A DNA stretch of 60,472 nt, taken from assembly GCA_030652255.1 (NCBI GenBank), contig JAUSAZ010000049.1, positions 1 to 60,472 of the forward strand. Reading direction: 5' to 3'. This DNA is from Myxococcales bacterium. GTDB lineage: Bacteria > Myxococcota_A > Polyangia > Polyangiales > Ga0077539. This document shows positions 8,857-18,907 of this stretch, one piece after another. Every line of letters starts with the position of its first letter. The stretch's first letter is position 1. The notes under the pieces were generated by a model. That model had not been told where the DNA came from and did no database searches. It saw nothing but the letters and a program-made list of their open reading frames with translations. The position numbers and the translations under genes were made by a program.

Positions 8857-10128
8857 ATGCACGCCGCCCGTGACCTCTGCGCCTTCGTCGACGCCTCGCC
8901 GTCGCCCTGGCACGCCGCCTACACCCTCGCCGATCGCCTCGTCTCCAAGGGGTTCCGGCGGCTCGAGCTCGACGCGCCGGAGTGGGACCTCGCGCCCGGC
9001 AGCTGGTACGTGCACCGCAACGGCACCGTCATCGCGTGGCGCCTGCGCGAGGGGCCGCTGCGCCGCTTCGCCGTCGTCGGCGCGCACACCGACTCGCCCA
9101 ACCTCCGGCTCAAGCCCCGCGCGGCGTACACCAGCGAGGGGTGCCTCCAGCTCGGCGTCGAGGTCTACGGCGGGGCCCTGTGGAACTCCTGGCTCGACCG
9201 CGACCTCGGCCTCGCCGGCGTCGTCTTTACCGAGGACGGTAAAGCCCACCCGCTGCGGGTGCACCGGCCCATCGCGCGGGTCTCGCAGCTCGCGATCCAC
9301 CTCGACCGATCGGTGAACACCGACGGGCTCAAGCTCAACCCCCAGCTGCACCTCAGCCCCACCTGGGGCCTGGCCCGCCCCGGCATCGACGCCGCGGAGG
9401 CCCTCTTCGGCCTGCTCGCCGACGCGGCCGGCGTCGACCCGAAGGCCGTGCGCTCCCACGACGTCTCGCTCTACGACCTCACGCCCTCCACCCTCGGCGG
9501 CATGGACGAGTCGCTCATCTTCGCGCCGCGCCTCGACAACCTGGCCTGCTCCCACGCGGGCCTCGTGGCGATGGAGGCCGCGGAGGTCGGCCGCGACGAC
9601 ACCTGCGCCGTGCTCGCGTGCTTCGACCACGAGGAGGTGGGCTCGTCGAGCCTCGACGGCGCCGACGGCACCCTGCTCTCCGTCGTGCTCGAGCGCATCG
9701 CCGCCGAGCGCGGGCTCACCCGCAGCGCCTGGCACGCCTCGGTCGCGTCGAGCCTCATGCTCTCCGCCGACATGGCCCACGCCGCGCACCCCAACTACGG
9801 CGACAAGCACGAGCCGCGGCACAAGCCCCTGCTCGGCGGCGGCCCGGTGCTCAAGACCAACTACAACCTCCGGTATGGGTCGAGCGCCAGCACCGCGGCC
9901 GCGCTGCGGGTGCTCGCCGCCTCGGTCGGGGTCACCCTCCAGGACTTCGTCACGCGCACCGACATCGGCTGCGGGTCCACCATCGGTCCCATCTGCGCGT
10001 CGCGCCTCGGGATGCCCGTGGTCGACCTCGGCGACCCGATGCTTTCCATGCATTCCGCCCGGGAGTGTGCGGCGGCGGATGATCATCCCCGCTTGATCGC
10101 CCTGTTGAATGCCCACCTGACGGTGTAG
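8857..10128 (+). CDS. apeB: M18 family aminopeptidase
   Basis: 423 aa, typical for bacterial M18 enzymes (about 420-430). It is a cytosolic dodecameric dinuclear-zinc exopeptidase in the family, removing N-terminal residues (aspartyl/aminoacyl). Visible motifs: AVVGAHTDSPNLRLKP with the zinc ligand His77 and Asp79, the bridging Asp in APRLDNLA (about 227), the general base and ligand pair in CFDHEEVGSSS (Glu259/Glu260), and a downstream His-rich part MAHAAHPNYGDKHEP. The ATG at 8857 matches the family N terminus (CAFVDASPSPWHA). A TTGACA lies at 8819-8824, but no good -10 follows, so I do not call a promoter. The stop overlaps a possible GTG start of the next gene. Confidence 0.92.
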   Translation: MHAARDLCAFVDASPSPWHAAYTLADRLVSKGFRRLELDAPEWDLAPGSWYVHRNGTVIAWRLREGPLRRFAVVGAHTDSPNLRLKPRAAYTSEGCLQLGVEVYGGALWNSWLDRDLGLAGVVFTEDGKAHPLRVHRPIARVSQLAIHLDRSVNTDGLKLNPQLHLSPTWGLARPGIDAAEALFGLLADAAGVDPKAVRSHDVSLYDLTPSTLGGMDESLIFAPRLDNLACSHAGLVAMEAAEVGRDDTCAVLACFDHEEVGSSSLDGADGTLLSVVLERIAAERGLTRSAWHASVASSLMLSADMAHAAHPNYGDKHEPRHKPLLGGGPVLKTNYNLRYGSSASTAAALRVLAASVGVTLQDFVTRTDIGCGSTIGPICASRLGMPVVDLGDPMLSMHSARECAAADDHPRLIALLNAHLTV

Positions 10129-10151
10129 TGTCCGGCCGCTGTGGTGCATGG

Positions 10152-11060
<909 letters not shown>

Positions 11061-11075
11061 TCCACGCGGCCGGGA

Positions 11076-11900
11076 TCACTCGGTGGTGAGCTCGTAGCGG
11101 TTGCGGCCCACCTCGATGACGTCGCCCACGCGCAGCCGCGTCGCCCTGGTGGCCACGCCGTTGACCTTCACGCCCGGCCAGAACATCTCGCTCGCGAGGT
11201 TCCAGGTGTGGCCGTCCCAGGAGAGGGTGAAGCCGTCGCCCATGAGCCAGAAGCCCTGGAGGGGCAGCTCGCTGCTGGTCTTGGACACCCGGGTGGGCTC
11301 GGCCTCCGCGAGCACCCGCCGCCCGCCGCGGCCGTCGGTGCACACCAGCACCGCGCGCTTGGCGTCGCGGATGACCCGCGCCGAGGAGCGCACCTCCACC
11401 TCGGTCATCACCCGGGTGCCGGCGGTCTCGTTGAGCATCGAGGCGTCGACGTCGGCGGGCGCCTCGGCGGGCTCGACGGTCGCCGCGCCGCAGCGGGGGC
11501 ACGGGGAGTCCTGGCGAAACGCCGAGGCCATGCCGGTCCACCAGCAGCGCTGACAGACCACCTGCTGGAGCTGCCGGTGCTCCATGAGGTGCGACGCGTT
11601 GGCGGGGTTGAGCACGAACACGATGAGGCAGTCGTTGCCCACGACGACCTCGGCCATGTCGGACACCGCCGTGGAGGTGGCGACGAGCAGCCCGTCGACC
11701 ACGATGGGGTTCGACCCGGACACACAGGACACGTGCCACTGGCGCCGCTCGTCCTGCATGAAGGCCGCGTGCTCGCGCGACACGGTGTCGTTGGCGACGA
11801 CGATGTCGTTCTCGGGGTCGCGCCCCACGCGGATGGGCGGCGTGTCGATGGTGACCCGACGCATCGGCAGACCCAATCGGTAGACAAGAAAGGCTGGCAT
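11076..11900 (-). CDS. FHA domain protein with zinc ribbon
   Basis: 274 aa. The N-terminal FHA domain (residues about 20-95) has the hallmarks RVGRDPENDIVV and the phosphothreonine-binding SREH. It is followed by a four-cysteine zinc ribbon, CQRC plus CPRC (residues about 115-140). The C terminus (about 210-274) looks like a second, degenerate FHA-type beta sandwich (VKVNGVATRATRLRVGDVIEVG). There is no signal peptide or membrane span, so it is cytosolic. It is convergent with the Ser/Thr kinase gene, with only 15 nt between stops, and divergent from the aldo/keto reductase gene. Domain calls are good; the biological role is unknown. Confidence 0.85.
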   Translation of the reverse strand: MPAFLVYRLGLPMRRVTIDTPPIRVGRDPENDIVVANDTVSREHAAFMQDERRQWHVSCVSGSNPIVVDGLLVATSTAVSDMAEVVVGNDCLIVFVLNPANASHLMEHRQLQQVVCQRCWWTGMASAFRQDSPCPRCGAATVEPAEAPADVDASMLNETAGTRVMTEVEVRSSARVIRDAKRAVLVCTDGRGGRRVLAEAEPTRVSKTSSELPLQGFWLMGDGFTLSWDGHTWNLASEMFWPGVKVNGVATRATRLRVGDVIEVGRNRYELTTE

Positions 11901-11969
11901 CCCACGGTGATGCCTCTACCAATCGGGCGCGGCCGTCAAGCGGGCACCGGCTGTGGTATCCGCGCCGCT

Positions 11970-12962
11970 ATGGAGTACGCGCTGCTGGGACGGACGGGCG
12001 TGCGGGTCTCGCGACTCGCGCTGGGCACCATGACCTTCGGCGGACAGGCCGACGCGGCGGCCTCGCGCGCGCTCTTCGAGCGGGCCCGCGCGGCGGGGGT
12101 CAACCACTTCGACACGGCCGACGTCTACAACAACGGCACCAGCGAAGCTCTGCTCGGGGCGATGGTGCGCGGCTGCCGCGACGAGGTGGTGCTCGCGAGC
12201 AAGGCGTACTTCCCGACGGGCGGCGACCGCAACGCGCGCGGCACGTCGCGGTACCACCTGGTGCGCGCCTGCGAGGCCAGCCTTCGGCGCCTCGGCACCG
12301 ACCGCATCGACCTCTACTACCTGCACCGCTTCGACGACGAGGCCGACCTCGAGGAGACCCTGCGCGGCGTCGAGCTGCTGGTGCAGGGCGGCAAGGTGCT
12401 CTACCCCGCGGTGAGCAACTTCGCGGCGTGGCAGGCCATGAAGGCGCTCGGGGTGCAGCGGCAGCGGGCGTGGGCGCCGATCGTCGCGATGCAGCCGATG
12501 TACAACCTCGCCAAGCGGCAGGCGGAGGTGGAGCTGCTGCCGCTGGCGATGAGCGAGGGGCTCGCGGTGTTTCCGTACAGCCCGCTGGGCGGAGGGCTGT
12601 TGAGCGGGAAGTACGGGGTGGCCGAGCGCCCTGCGGACGGGCGCATCGCGGCGTGGGCGATGTACCAGGCGCGGTACGGGGCGGAGGATCACTACGCGCT
12701 GGCCGAGCGGTTTCGGGCGCTCGCGGCGGAGGCCGGGTGGCACCCCGCGGCGCTGGCCGTCGCGTGGGTGATGAGCCACCCGGGGGTGACCGCGCCCATC
12801 CTCGGGGCGACGCGGGTCGAGCAGCTGGAACCCGCGCTCGCGGCGGCCGAGCGGGCGCTGCCGGAGGAGCTGCGGGCGAGGGTGGGTGCGCTGTGGCCCG
12901 AGCCGCCGCCGGCGACGGATCGCAACGAGGAGGGGAAGGTGCCGGGGCCGGGGGCGAGGTAG
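11970..12962 (+). CDS. Aldo/keto reductase
   Basis: 330 aa, a TIM-barrel NADPH-dependent oxidoreductase. The complete catalytic tetrad is visible: Asp48 and Tyr53 in FDTADVYNNG, Lys78 in LASKAYF, His119 in YYLHRFDD. MEYALLGRTGVRVSRLALGT is the standard N terminus of the AKR11/12-like group (YghZ/IolS type), and the start at ATG 11970 fits it exactly. PYSPLGGGLLSGKY and the C-terminal cofactor-binding GATRVEQLE are also typical. The substrate is not predictable. Last residues (NEEGKVPGPGAR) are a low-complexity tail. Confidence 0.92.
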   Translation: MEYALLGRTGVRVSRLALGTMTFGGQADAAASRALFERARAAGVNHFDTADVYNNGTSEALLGAMVRGCRDEVVLASKAYFPTGGDRNARGTSRYHLVRACEASLRRLGTDRIDLYYLHRFDDEADLEETLRGVELLVQGGKVLYPAVSNFAAWQAMKALGVQRQRAWAPIVAMQPMYNLAKRQAEVELLPLAMSEGLAVFPYSPLGGGLLSGKYGVAERPADGRIAAWAMYQARYGAEDHYALAERFRALAAEAGWHPAALAVAWVMSHPGVTAPILGATRVEQLEPALAAAERALPEELRARVGALWPEPPPATDRNEEGKVPGPGAR

Positions 12963-12970
12963 CGGGCGGC

Positions 12971-13672
12971 TCAGCGCGACGGGTCGTCGCTGGAGCGATG
13001 GAGGCCCAGCGCCCGCCACGCGCCCACGAGCGCCGCAGCCATCCCGATGGCCGTGAAGGCGATCCCCGCGGGACGTGCCACGAAGCCGCTGGCGAGCGCG
13101 AGCGCCGCGCCCACCCACCAGGCCGCCGACCGCGCACGACCCACCAGCGCGCCGAACAGCGGCAGCAGCGGCACCACCAGGATGGTCGTCACCCCGAGTG
13201 CGCCCGCCGCCGTCCCGGGGTCTCCGCGGGCGAGGTTGACCGCCGCTCCGAGGAGCCCGGGCACGGCGGCCATCAGCCCGAGCGCCCAGCCGAAGGGCGG
13301 TCGGAAGCCGATCGCGAGGCAGCTGATCCACACGCCCAGCCACGAGCCGAAGGCCAGCGCGAAGCCGACGCGCGGCTCGATGCCGTCGAACACCCCGGCG
13401 AAGACCAGCGCGCCGAGCACCGCGCAGCCCGCCATCGCGGCGCCCAGCGCACGCAGCGGCTCGCCGATCGCGCGCACGACGGCCACCGGGCGCCACAGGA
13501 ACCCGGCCGCGACCACCGCCGCGACGAGCAGCCACGGGCCGCCGCCGCGGGCGACGAGCTCCACGCCGGTCAGCGTGGTGCGCTGGTGGGTCGTGCAGCT
13601 CCTGAGCGTGACGAAGGGCAGCAGCAGCGCGAGCTGACCGAGCATCACCAGCAGTCGACGGAGCAGCGCCAT
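12971..13672 (-). CDS. Multi-pass inner-membrane protein, unknown
   Basis: 233 aa from ATG 13672 (MALLRRLLVMLGQLALLLPF, the first membrane span). The frame remains open upstream into the repeat region, but that part encodes the inverted repeat and is not credible as protein. About seven hydrophobic segments are present, including VLGALVFAGVFDG and GVTTILVVPLLPLFGALVG. A periplasmic CTTHQRTTLTG loop follows the first span. No family recognised. It is convergent with the aldo/keto reductase gene (8 nt apart). Confidence 0.7.
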   Translation of the reverse strand: MALLRRLLVMLGQLALLLPFVTLRSCTTHQRTTLTGVELVARGGGPWLLVAAVVAAGFLWRPVAVVRAIGEPLRALGAAMAGCAVLGALVFAGVFDGIEPRVGFALAFGSWLGVWISCLAIGFRPPFGWALGLMAAVPGLLGAAVNLARGDPGTAAGALGVTTILVVPLLPLFGALVGRARSAAWWVGAALALASGFVARPAGIAFTAIGMAAALVGAWRALGLHRSSDDPSR

Positions 13673-13744
13673 GGGAGCGACGAGCGTACCTGTTGTCGGC
13701 GCCGGGTTCGTCACCCGCGGCGGTGGCCCTGCTGCACGTGCGTC

Positions 13745-13930
13745 GGGGAGAAGAACCGCAAGGGGCGCAAGGGGCGCAAGGGAGAAACCGGCTTTGGAGG
13801 GGGAGGGAGGCATTCAAAGCGCTCGCCCCGTGACGGAGGGTGGCATCGCTCCTGAATCCACTCGCGAGACCGCAGGTGTTTGCGCCGCCACTCTCCCTTG
13901 CGACCCTTGCGCCCCTTGCGGTTCTTCCCC
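13745..13930. repeat. Long imperfect inverted repeat with internal CGCAAGGGG units
   Basis: Left arm 13745-13786 and right arm 13891-13930 are nearly perfect reverse complements over about 40 nt, separated by about 104 nt. Each arm contains three tandem copies of a 9-nt unit, CGCAAGGGG or close variants, next to AAGAACC. The element lies in the 371-nt gene-free stretch 13673-14043, upstream of the membrane-protein gene and downstream of the helicase gene. It could form a very stable hairpin or cruciform. I see no open frame, terminal duplication or transposase with it. Confidence 0.75.
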
Positions 13931-13990
13931 TCCGAGGCGCGCATCGAGATCCCACCAGCCGAGCGCGAAGGCACCTCAGTTGGACAAGCG

Positions 13991-14045
13991 GGCGGGTGCT
14001 CCCCTCGAAGAGCGAGGCCGGTGATCGCAGGCGTGGGTGGGCGCT
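13991..14045 (+). repeat. 55-nt dispersed repeat, copy A
   Basis: This segment aligns without gaps to 48792-48846 with 43 of 55 identities by my count. It contains CCTCG-AAGAG-CGAGG, a small stem-loop whose equivalent in copy B (CTCG-ATCGG-CGAG) also pairs although the loop bases differ. Copy A ends at the stop codon of the helicase gene (minus strand, 14044-14046), so it is the immediate 3' flank of that gene. Confidence 0.65.
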
Positions 14046-16656
14046 ACACCTCGGGCGGGTGCGGGTGCGGGGGCGGGTGCGTCGCGAACTGGAGGTCGTC
14101 CACCCGGCGCAGCAGCATCACCGGGCGGTTGGCCAGGCGCGAGCGCCGCAGGTCGACCTCCACCTCCAGGAACCAGTCCAGGTCGCCCTCGTCGTCGACC
14201 AGGGTCTGCTGGATGTCCCAGACCTCGTCGGTCTCCTTGAGCACCCGGGTGTTCTTCGGGGCGCGCGCCTCGACGTCCACCCGCAGTCGCGGGTGCACCT
14301 GGAAGTACCGCCACATCTCCGCTTGTAGATTCGACGACGACCAGAGCGGCGCGTCCTCGCCCTCGGGCGCGTCGATGAGCCGCGCGGCGTAGGCCCAGTC
14401 GCCGTTGGCGATCGCGCGCACCAGCGAGAACAGCGCCTTGCGCACCATCGCCGTGAAGGCCCGGCGGTTGCGCGTGATGTCCGGCGGCGGGGCGGCCACG
14501 TCCGACGGGGGCGGCGGCGCCAGCACGTCGTCGGGGTCGGGCGCCCGAAGCCGCTCCCACTCGTCGAGCAGGCTGGAGTCCACGTCGCGCACCAGCGCCC
14601 GCAGGAAGACCAGGATCTCCGTGAGCTCGACGGTGCGGTCGGTCACCGGCACGGTCTGCGAGAGCACCTTGTAGACGTCCGAGAGGTAGCGCAGCAGCAC
14701 GCCCTCGCTGCGCTCCAGGCCATACTCCCGGATGTAATCCGCGAAGGTGCTGTAGTTCTCGAACATCTCGCGCGCGATGGCCTTCGGGCGGATGTTCTCG
14801 GCGCCCACCCACGGGTGCGCCGCGGCGAAGGCGTTGAAGGTCTCGTAGACGAAGTCCGCGCCCGGCTTCGGGTAGCTGATCTTCTCCAGCTCCTCCATGC
14901 GCTTGTCGTACTCGATGCCCTCGGCCTTCATCCGGTTGATGGCCTCGCGCTTGAGGAAGTCCACCTGCTTGAAGAGGATGGCGTCGGGGTTCTCCGCGAT
15001 GCTCTCGCAGAGGGTGAGCGCGTCGAGGGCCCACATCGGCGACTCGGGGTCGAGCTTCGGCAGCGTGTCGATGAGCCAGAGCGAGAGCGTGTTGTGGAGG
15101 TTGAAGTCCACCTGGAGGTCGGTGCGCACCTCGAAGCGCTCGCCCATCCCGTCGCCGGTGTCGACCTTCCGCACGATGCCCGCGTGCACCAGCGACTGGA
15201 ACATCGTCCACGCCGTCTGCCCGTGCCGCCGCCGCTCCTTCGGGCCCGCGTGCGCGCTCTTCACCAGGCGCCGCATCGCGCGACACCCGTCGTGCAGCCT
15301 GCCCGGGCGCTGCAACATCGCCAGCACCATCGCGTGCGTCACCCGGAAGCGCGACACCAGCGGCTCCGGGAGGCTGGTGCGCAGCCGGTCGAAGGTGGCG
15401 CGGTCCCAGTGCGCGTAGCCCTTGTCCGGGGGCTTGTGCGTCACGAGCTTGCGCTTCTTCTTCGGGTCGTCGCCGGCCTTCATCGCCGCGCGGAGGTTCT
15501 CGATGACGTGCGCGGGCGCCTGGCACACCACCCAGCCCTCGTCGTCGAAGCCCTTGCGCCCGGCGCGCCCGGCGATCTGGTGGAAGTCGCGCACCGTCAG
15601 GATGCCCGTCTTCTCGCCATCGAACTTGCACAGCTTGGTGAAGAGCACCGTGCGGATGGGGATGTTCACCCCGACGCCGAGGGTGTCGGTGCCGCAGATG
15701 ATCTTCAGCATCCCCTGCTGCGCGAGCTTCTCCACCATCAGCCGGTAGCGCGGCAGCAGCCCCGCGTGGTGCAACCCGATGCCGTGCCGCAAGAACTTCT
15801 GCAGCTCCTTGCCGTAGGGGCTCGCGAAGTCCTCGCCGCGCATCGCCTCCGAGAGGGCCTTCTTCTCCTCCTTGGTGCAGTAGTCCGAGCTCATGAGGTT
15901 CTGCGCCTCTTCGGCGCAGGCTCGCTGGGTGAAGTTCACCAGGTAGATCGGGTGGCGGTTCTTCTCCACGAGGTGCTCGACGGCCTCGTGCAGGGGCTCC
16001 TCGGAGTAGCTGAAGGTGAGCGGCACGGGGCGCTGCGCGGAGCGCACCGTCACGGTGGGGCGCCCGGTGGTGCGGGTGACCTCCGTCTCGAAGAAGGTGG
16101 TGTCGCCGAGCGTCGCGCTCATCAGCAGGAAGGTGGCGCTCGACAGCGTGAGCAGCGGCACCTGCCACGCCACGCCCCGCTCCTTGTCGGCGTAGTAGTG
16201 GAACTCGTCCATCACCACGACGTCGGCCGGGGCGAGGTGGCCCTCGCGGAGGCACATGCTCAGCAGGATCTCCGCGGTGCAGCACAGGATGGGCGCGTCG
16301 CGGTTGATGCTGGCGTCGCCGGTGAGCATCCCGACGTTGTCGGGCCCGAAGTCCTCGCAGAGCGCGAAGAACTTCTCGCTCACCAGCGCCTTGATGGGGC
16401 ACGTGTACACGGCGCGCTGCCCGAGGCACATCGCGCGGAACATCATCGCCGTCGCGACGAGCGACTTGCCCGACCCGGTGGGCGTGTTGAGGATCACGTT
16501 GCGCCCGCCGACGATCTCCAGCAGGGCGTCTTCCTGGGCGGGGTAGAGCGAGAGCCCGCGCTCGCCGACATACTCCAGGAAGCGCCCGAAGATGTCGTCC
16601 GAGGAGATCTCGCCGGGGGTCTCCGGGAGGTGCCGTCCGAGGGGGGAGTCGTTCAC
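14044..16656 (-). CDS. Ski2/Mtr4-like DEAD/DEAH helicase with DUF3516
   Basis: 870 aa, a superfamily 2 ATP-dependent helicase. The N-terminal helicase core (residues about 25-480) shows Q-like YPAQEDALLEI, Walker A TPTGSGKS, TCPIKALVSEK (Ia), DEFHYY (Walker B, DEVH-like), MSATLGD (III), GTDTLGVGVNIP (V) and QIAGRAGRKG (VI). The C-terminal about 350 residues match the DUF3516 region that accompanies this helicase type in Actinobacteria and Myxococcota. The start is GTG 16656: it forms a 4-nt GTGA overlap with the amidase stop, and the longer frame upstream is antisense-like noise. The family is presumed to act on RNA or RNA-DNA structures, with the role undefined. Proline/histidine tail at the C terminus. 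Confidence 0.9.
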   Translation of the reverse strand: MNDSPLGRHLPETPGEISSDDIFGRFLEYVGERGLSLYPAQEDALLEIVGGRNVILNTPTGSGKSLVATAMMFRAMCLGQRAVYTCPIKALVSEKFFALCEDFGPDNVGMLTGDASINRDAPILCCTAEILLSMCLREGHLAPADVVVMDEFHYYADKERGVAWQVPLLTLSSATFLLMSATLGDTTFFETEVTRTTGRPTVTVRSAQRPVPLTFSYSEEPLHEAVEHLVEKNRHPIYLVNFTQRACAEEAQNLMSSDYCTKEEKKALSEAMRGEDFASPYGKELQKFLRHGIGLHHAGLLPRYRLMVEKLAQQGMLKIICGTDTLGVGVNIPIRTVLFTKLCKFDGEKTGILTVRDFHQIAGRAGRKGFDDEGWVVCQAPAHVIENLRAAMKAGDDPKKKRKLVTHKPPDKGYAHWDRATFDRLRTSLPEPLVSRFRVTHAMVLAMLQRPGRLHDGCRAMRRLVKSAHAGPKERRRHGQTAWTMFQSLVHAGIVRKVDTGDGMGERFEVRTDLQVDFNLHNTLSLWLIDTLPKLDPESPMWALDALTLCESIAENPDAILFKQVDFLKREAINRMKAEGIEYDKRMEELEKISYPKPGADFVYETFNAFAAAHPWVGAENIRPKAIAREMFENYSTFADYIREYGLERSEGVLLRYLSDVYKVLSQTVPVTDRTVELTEILVFLRALVRDVDSSLLDEWERLRAPDPDDVLAPPPPSDVAAPPPDITRNRRAFTAMVRKALFSLVRAIANGDWAYAARLIDAPEGEDAPLWSSSNLQAEMWRYFQVHPRLRVDVEARAPKNTRVLKETDEVWDIQQTLVDDEGDLDWFLEVEVDLRRSRLANRPVMLLRRVDDLQFATHPPPHPHPPEV

Positions 16657-18215
16657 GGGGTCACCGGCGTGCGCGGCACGTCGGCGCGGTCGCGCAGCGC
16701 GGCCTCGAGGGTGGCCATCGCGCCCATCGCCACCTCGTCCTGCCAGGGGCGCGCGACGATCTGCACGCCCACCGGGAGCCCCGCGCTCCGGGCGTCGACC
16801 TTCGCGGCGTGGCGCTCGACCAGGCCCTCGGGCGACGGGCGCTTCGTCTCGTCCGGGCGCACCCGCGTGACGGGCACCACCCCGGCGGGAAACTGCACGG
16901 CGTTGTAGAGCAGCGCGGGCGTCGAGGCCGCGGTGAAGTTCTTGGACATCCCGTGTGGCAGCGCCGGGGTGGCGTAGGCCGGGCACAGGATCACGTCGAC
17001 GCCCACCGCATCCATCAGGTCGAGCAGCTCGAAGCGGTAGCGGCGCAGGGCATCGATGTGGCCCCAGAACGCCCGCACGGTCTTGCGCCCCATGGCGTTG
17101 AGCATGCGCGAGAGGGAGGTCTGCCCGCCGAGCTTCGAGGCGCGGGCGATGCCCATGCGCACCGCGTCGGGCAGCTTCGCGAGCTGGAGCAGCGGCGCGA
17201 GGGTGGGGTCGACCGGGTCGTCGCGCAGGGCCTCCATGAGCCCCTCGCCGCCGTCGGCGCTCATCGCGGAGAGGTACTGGTCGAAGAGGGACGCGACGTC
17301 CGGCGGCGTGAAGGGGACGGTCTCGCACCCCGCGCTGGCGAGCGCGGCGCGGGCGACCTCGACGGCGCGGGCGACGGCGGTCGAGACGGGCACCACGCCG
17401 TCGTTGGCGTAGTACCCGACGCGCAGCGTGCGGGGCGGGAGCGACCCGAGCGGGCGCCACGGCAGGGGTGCGACCCTGGGGTCGAGGGCGCACATGCGCG
17501 CCGGGTCCATCGCGCGGAAGAAGAGGTCGAGGTCGGCGACGGTGCGCGCCATCGGGCCGCACTGGCTGCGCACGGCCTCCTGGCCCTTGAGGATGGTTCC
17601 CTGGCCGCGCGACGCGAGGCGGTCGAGGGTGGGCTTGAAGCCCGTGATGCCCGTGAAGGAGCACGGGGTGCGGATGCTGCCGCCGATGTCGGTGCCGAGC
17701 CCGAGCGGCGACAGGCCCGCGGCGACGGCGGAGGCCTCACCGCCGGACGACCCGCCGGGCGTGTGGTCGAGGGAGAAGGGGTTGGCGGTCTGCCCGTAGA
17801 TGGGGTTGCGGCTCTCGGCGAAGAGCATCGTCTGCGACAGGTTGGTGCGCCCCAGGATGACCGCCCCGGCCTCGCGGAGCATGGTGGCCATCACGGCGTC
17901 GCGCTCGGCCCGGTGCTGTAACCGCCCCCGCACGCCCATGGTGGTGGGCAGCCCGGCGAGGTCGAAGCACTCCTTGATGGTCACCGGGAGCCCGTGCATC
18001 AGGCCGCGGGTGGTGCCGCGGCGGCGCTCGTCGTCGCGGGCGTCGGCCTCGGCGCGGGCCTCGTTGACGAACACCTGGGTGAAGGCCCGCAGGGTGTGGT
18101 CGTAGGTGCCGATGCGCTCGAGGTGGGCGTCGACCACCTCGCGGGAGGAGACCTCGCCGCGGGCGATCAGGTCACGGAGCGTGGTGGCGGGGAGGGTACA
18201 GAGGTCGTCGCTCAT
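16653..18215 (-). CDS. Amidase signature family hydrolase
   Basis: 520 aa. The Ser-cisSer-Lys triad is visible: Lys81 in PVTIKECFD, cis-Ser156 in TPGGSSGGEA, and nucleophile Ser180 in GTDIGGSIRTP. The spacing and length are those of fatty-acid-amide-hydrolase-like amidases rather than GatA, and no gatB/gatC is nearby, so a role in Gln-tRNA formation is unlikely. C-terminal GLPVGVQIVARPW is the usual closing motif. It has no signal peptide and is cytosolic. It is the first gene of a two-gene unit, overlapping the helicase start by 4 nt. Confidence 0.9.
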   Translation of the reverse strand: MSDDLCTLPATTLRDLIARGEVSSREVVDAHLERIGTYDHTLRAFTQVFVNEARAEADARDDERRRGTTRGLMHGLPVTIKECFDLAGLPTTMGVRGRLQHRAERDAVMATMLREAGAVILGRTNLSQTMLFAESRNPIYGQTANPFSLDHTPGGSSGGEASAVAAGLSPLGLGTDIGGSIRTPCSFTGITGFKPTLDRLASRGQGTILKGQEAVRSQCGPMARTVADLDLFFRAMDPARMCALDPRVAPLPWRPLGSLPPRTLRVGYYANDGVVPVSTAVARAVEVARAALASAGCETVPFTPPDVASLFDQYLSAMSADGGEGLMEALRDDPVDPTLAPLLQLAKLPDAVRMGIARASKLGGQTSLSRMLNAMGRKTVRAFWGHIDALRRYRFELLDLMDAVGVDVILCPAYATPALPHGMSKNFTAASTPALLYNAVQFPAGVVPVTRVRPDETKRPSPEGLVERHAAKVDARSAGLPVGVQIVARPWQDEVAMGAMATLEAALRDRADVPRTPVTP

Positions 18216-18301
18216 CGGGCGCGGAGGTTACCCGAACTGCGGTGGGGTGATGGGTGCGAGCGTCGGCGTCCGTGCCGTTGGGGGGATCCCGCGACGTAGG
18301 C

Positions 18302-18907
18302 CTACAGGGTCCAGAGCCCGGCGAGGCTGAGCTCGACCGCGTCGAAGGGCTCGGCCCGCACCACGTCGTCGCCCGCGCAGGTCGCGACCAGCAGCCACCC
18401 GAGCTCGTGGCGTCGATAGACCTCGATGGTGCGCAGCGCCGGGTCCAACAGCCACGCGTGACCGACCCCCTCACGATGGAAGATGGGGAGCTTCTGCTTG
18501 CGGTCGACGCGCGCCGTGCTCGGCGAGAGCACCTCGCAGACCCAGTCGGGGGCGAGCGTGAGTCCGTTTCGCTCCGGGTCGAGGAAGCCCTCCCCGATCC
18601 GCTCTCGTCTCCACCCCGCGAGGTCGGGCACCACGACGTCGGGGCCCGGCCCCAGCCACAGCTCCGGCTCGACCAGGATCAGCCACCCTCCCGGGTCTCC
18701 CTCTCGCGGATCGCTGAAGCCCGCGAGTCGCCCGTTGAGGCGCGTGGCGCCGTGCGCGTGGCGCGGTCGGGGCCGCGGCATCAGCGATAGCTCCCCGGCG
18801 ATGATCTCCGCGACGAGATGCCCGGGGGCGTTCCGGTAGCCCTCCACCACGACCGGATCGAGGTTCGGGAAGTCGGGGTCGATGGTTCGGGCCGCGTCGC
18901 CTGACAT
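18302..18907 (-). CDS. Uma2 family (DUF820) putative endonuclease
   Basis: 201 aa from ATG 18907 (15 more codons are open upstream). PD-(D/E)XK fold of the Uma2 family: EIIAGELSLMPRPRPRHA near the N terminus, VVVPDLAGWRRER with the acidic residue of the metal site, and WVCEVLSPSTARVDRKQKL with the Glu and the downstream Lys of the nuclease motif. YYLDP-like AWLLDPALRTIEVYRR closes the domain. The family is very abundant in cyanobacteria and in Myxococcota, usually as single orphan genes of unknown role. Standing alone between the amidase and pncB, it shows no clear operon partner. Confidence 0.85.
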   Translation of the reverse strand: MSGDAARTIDPDFPNLDPVVVEGYRNAPGHLVAEIIAGELSLMPRPRPRHAHGATRLNGRLAGFSDPREGDPGGWLILVEPELWLGPGPDVVVPDLAGWRRERIGEGFLDPERNGLTLAPDWVCEVLSPSTARVDRKQKLPIFHREGVGHAWLLDPALRTIEVYRRHELGWLLVATCAGDDVVRAEPFDAVELSLAGLWTL

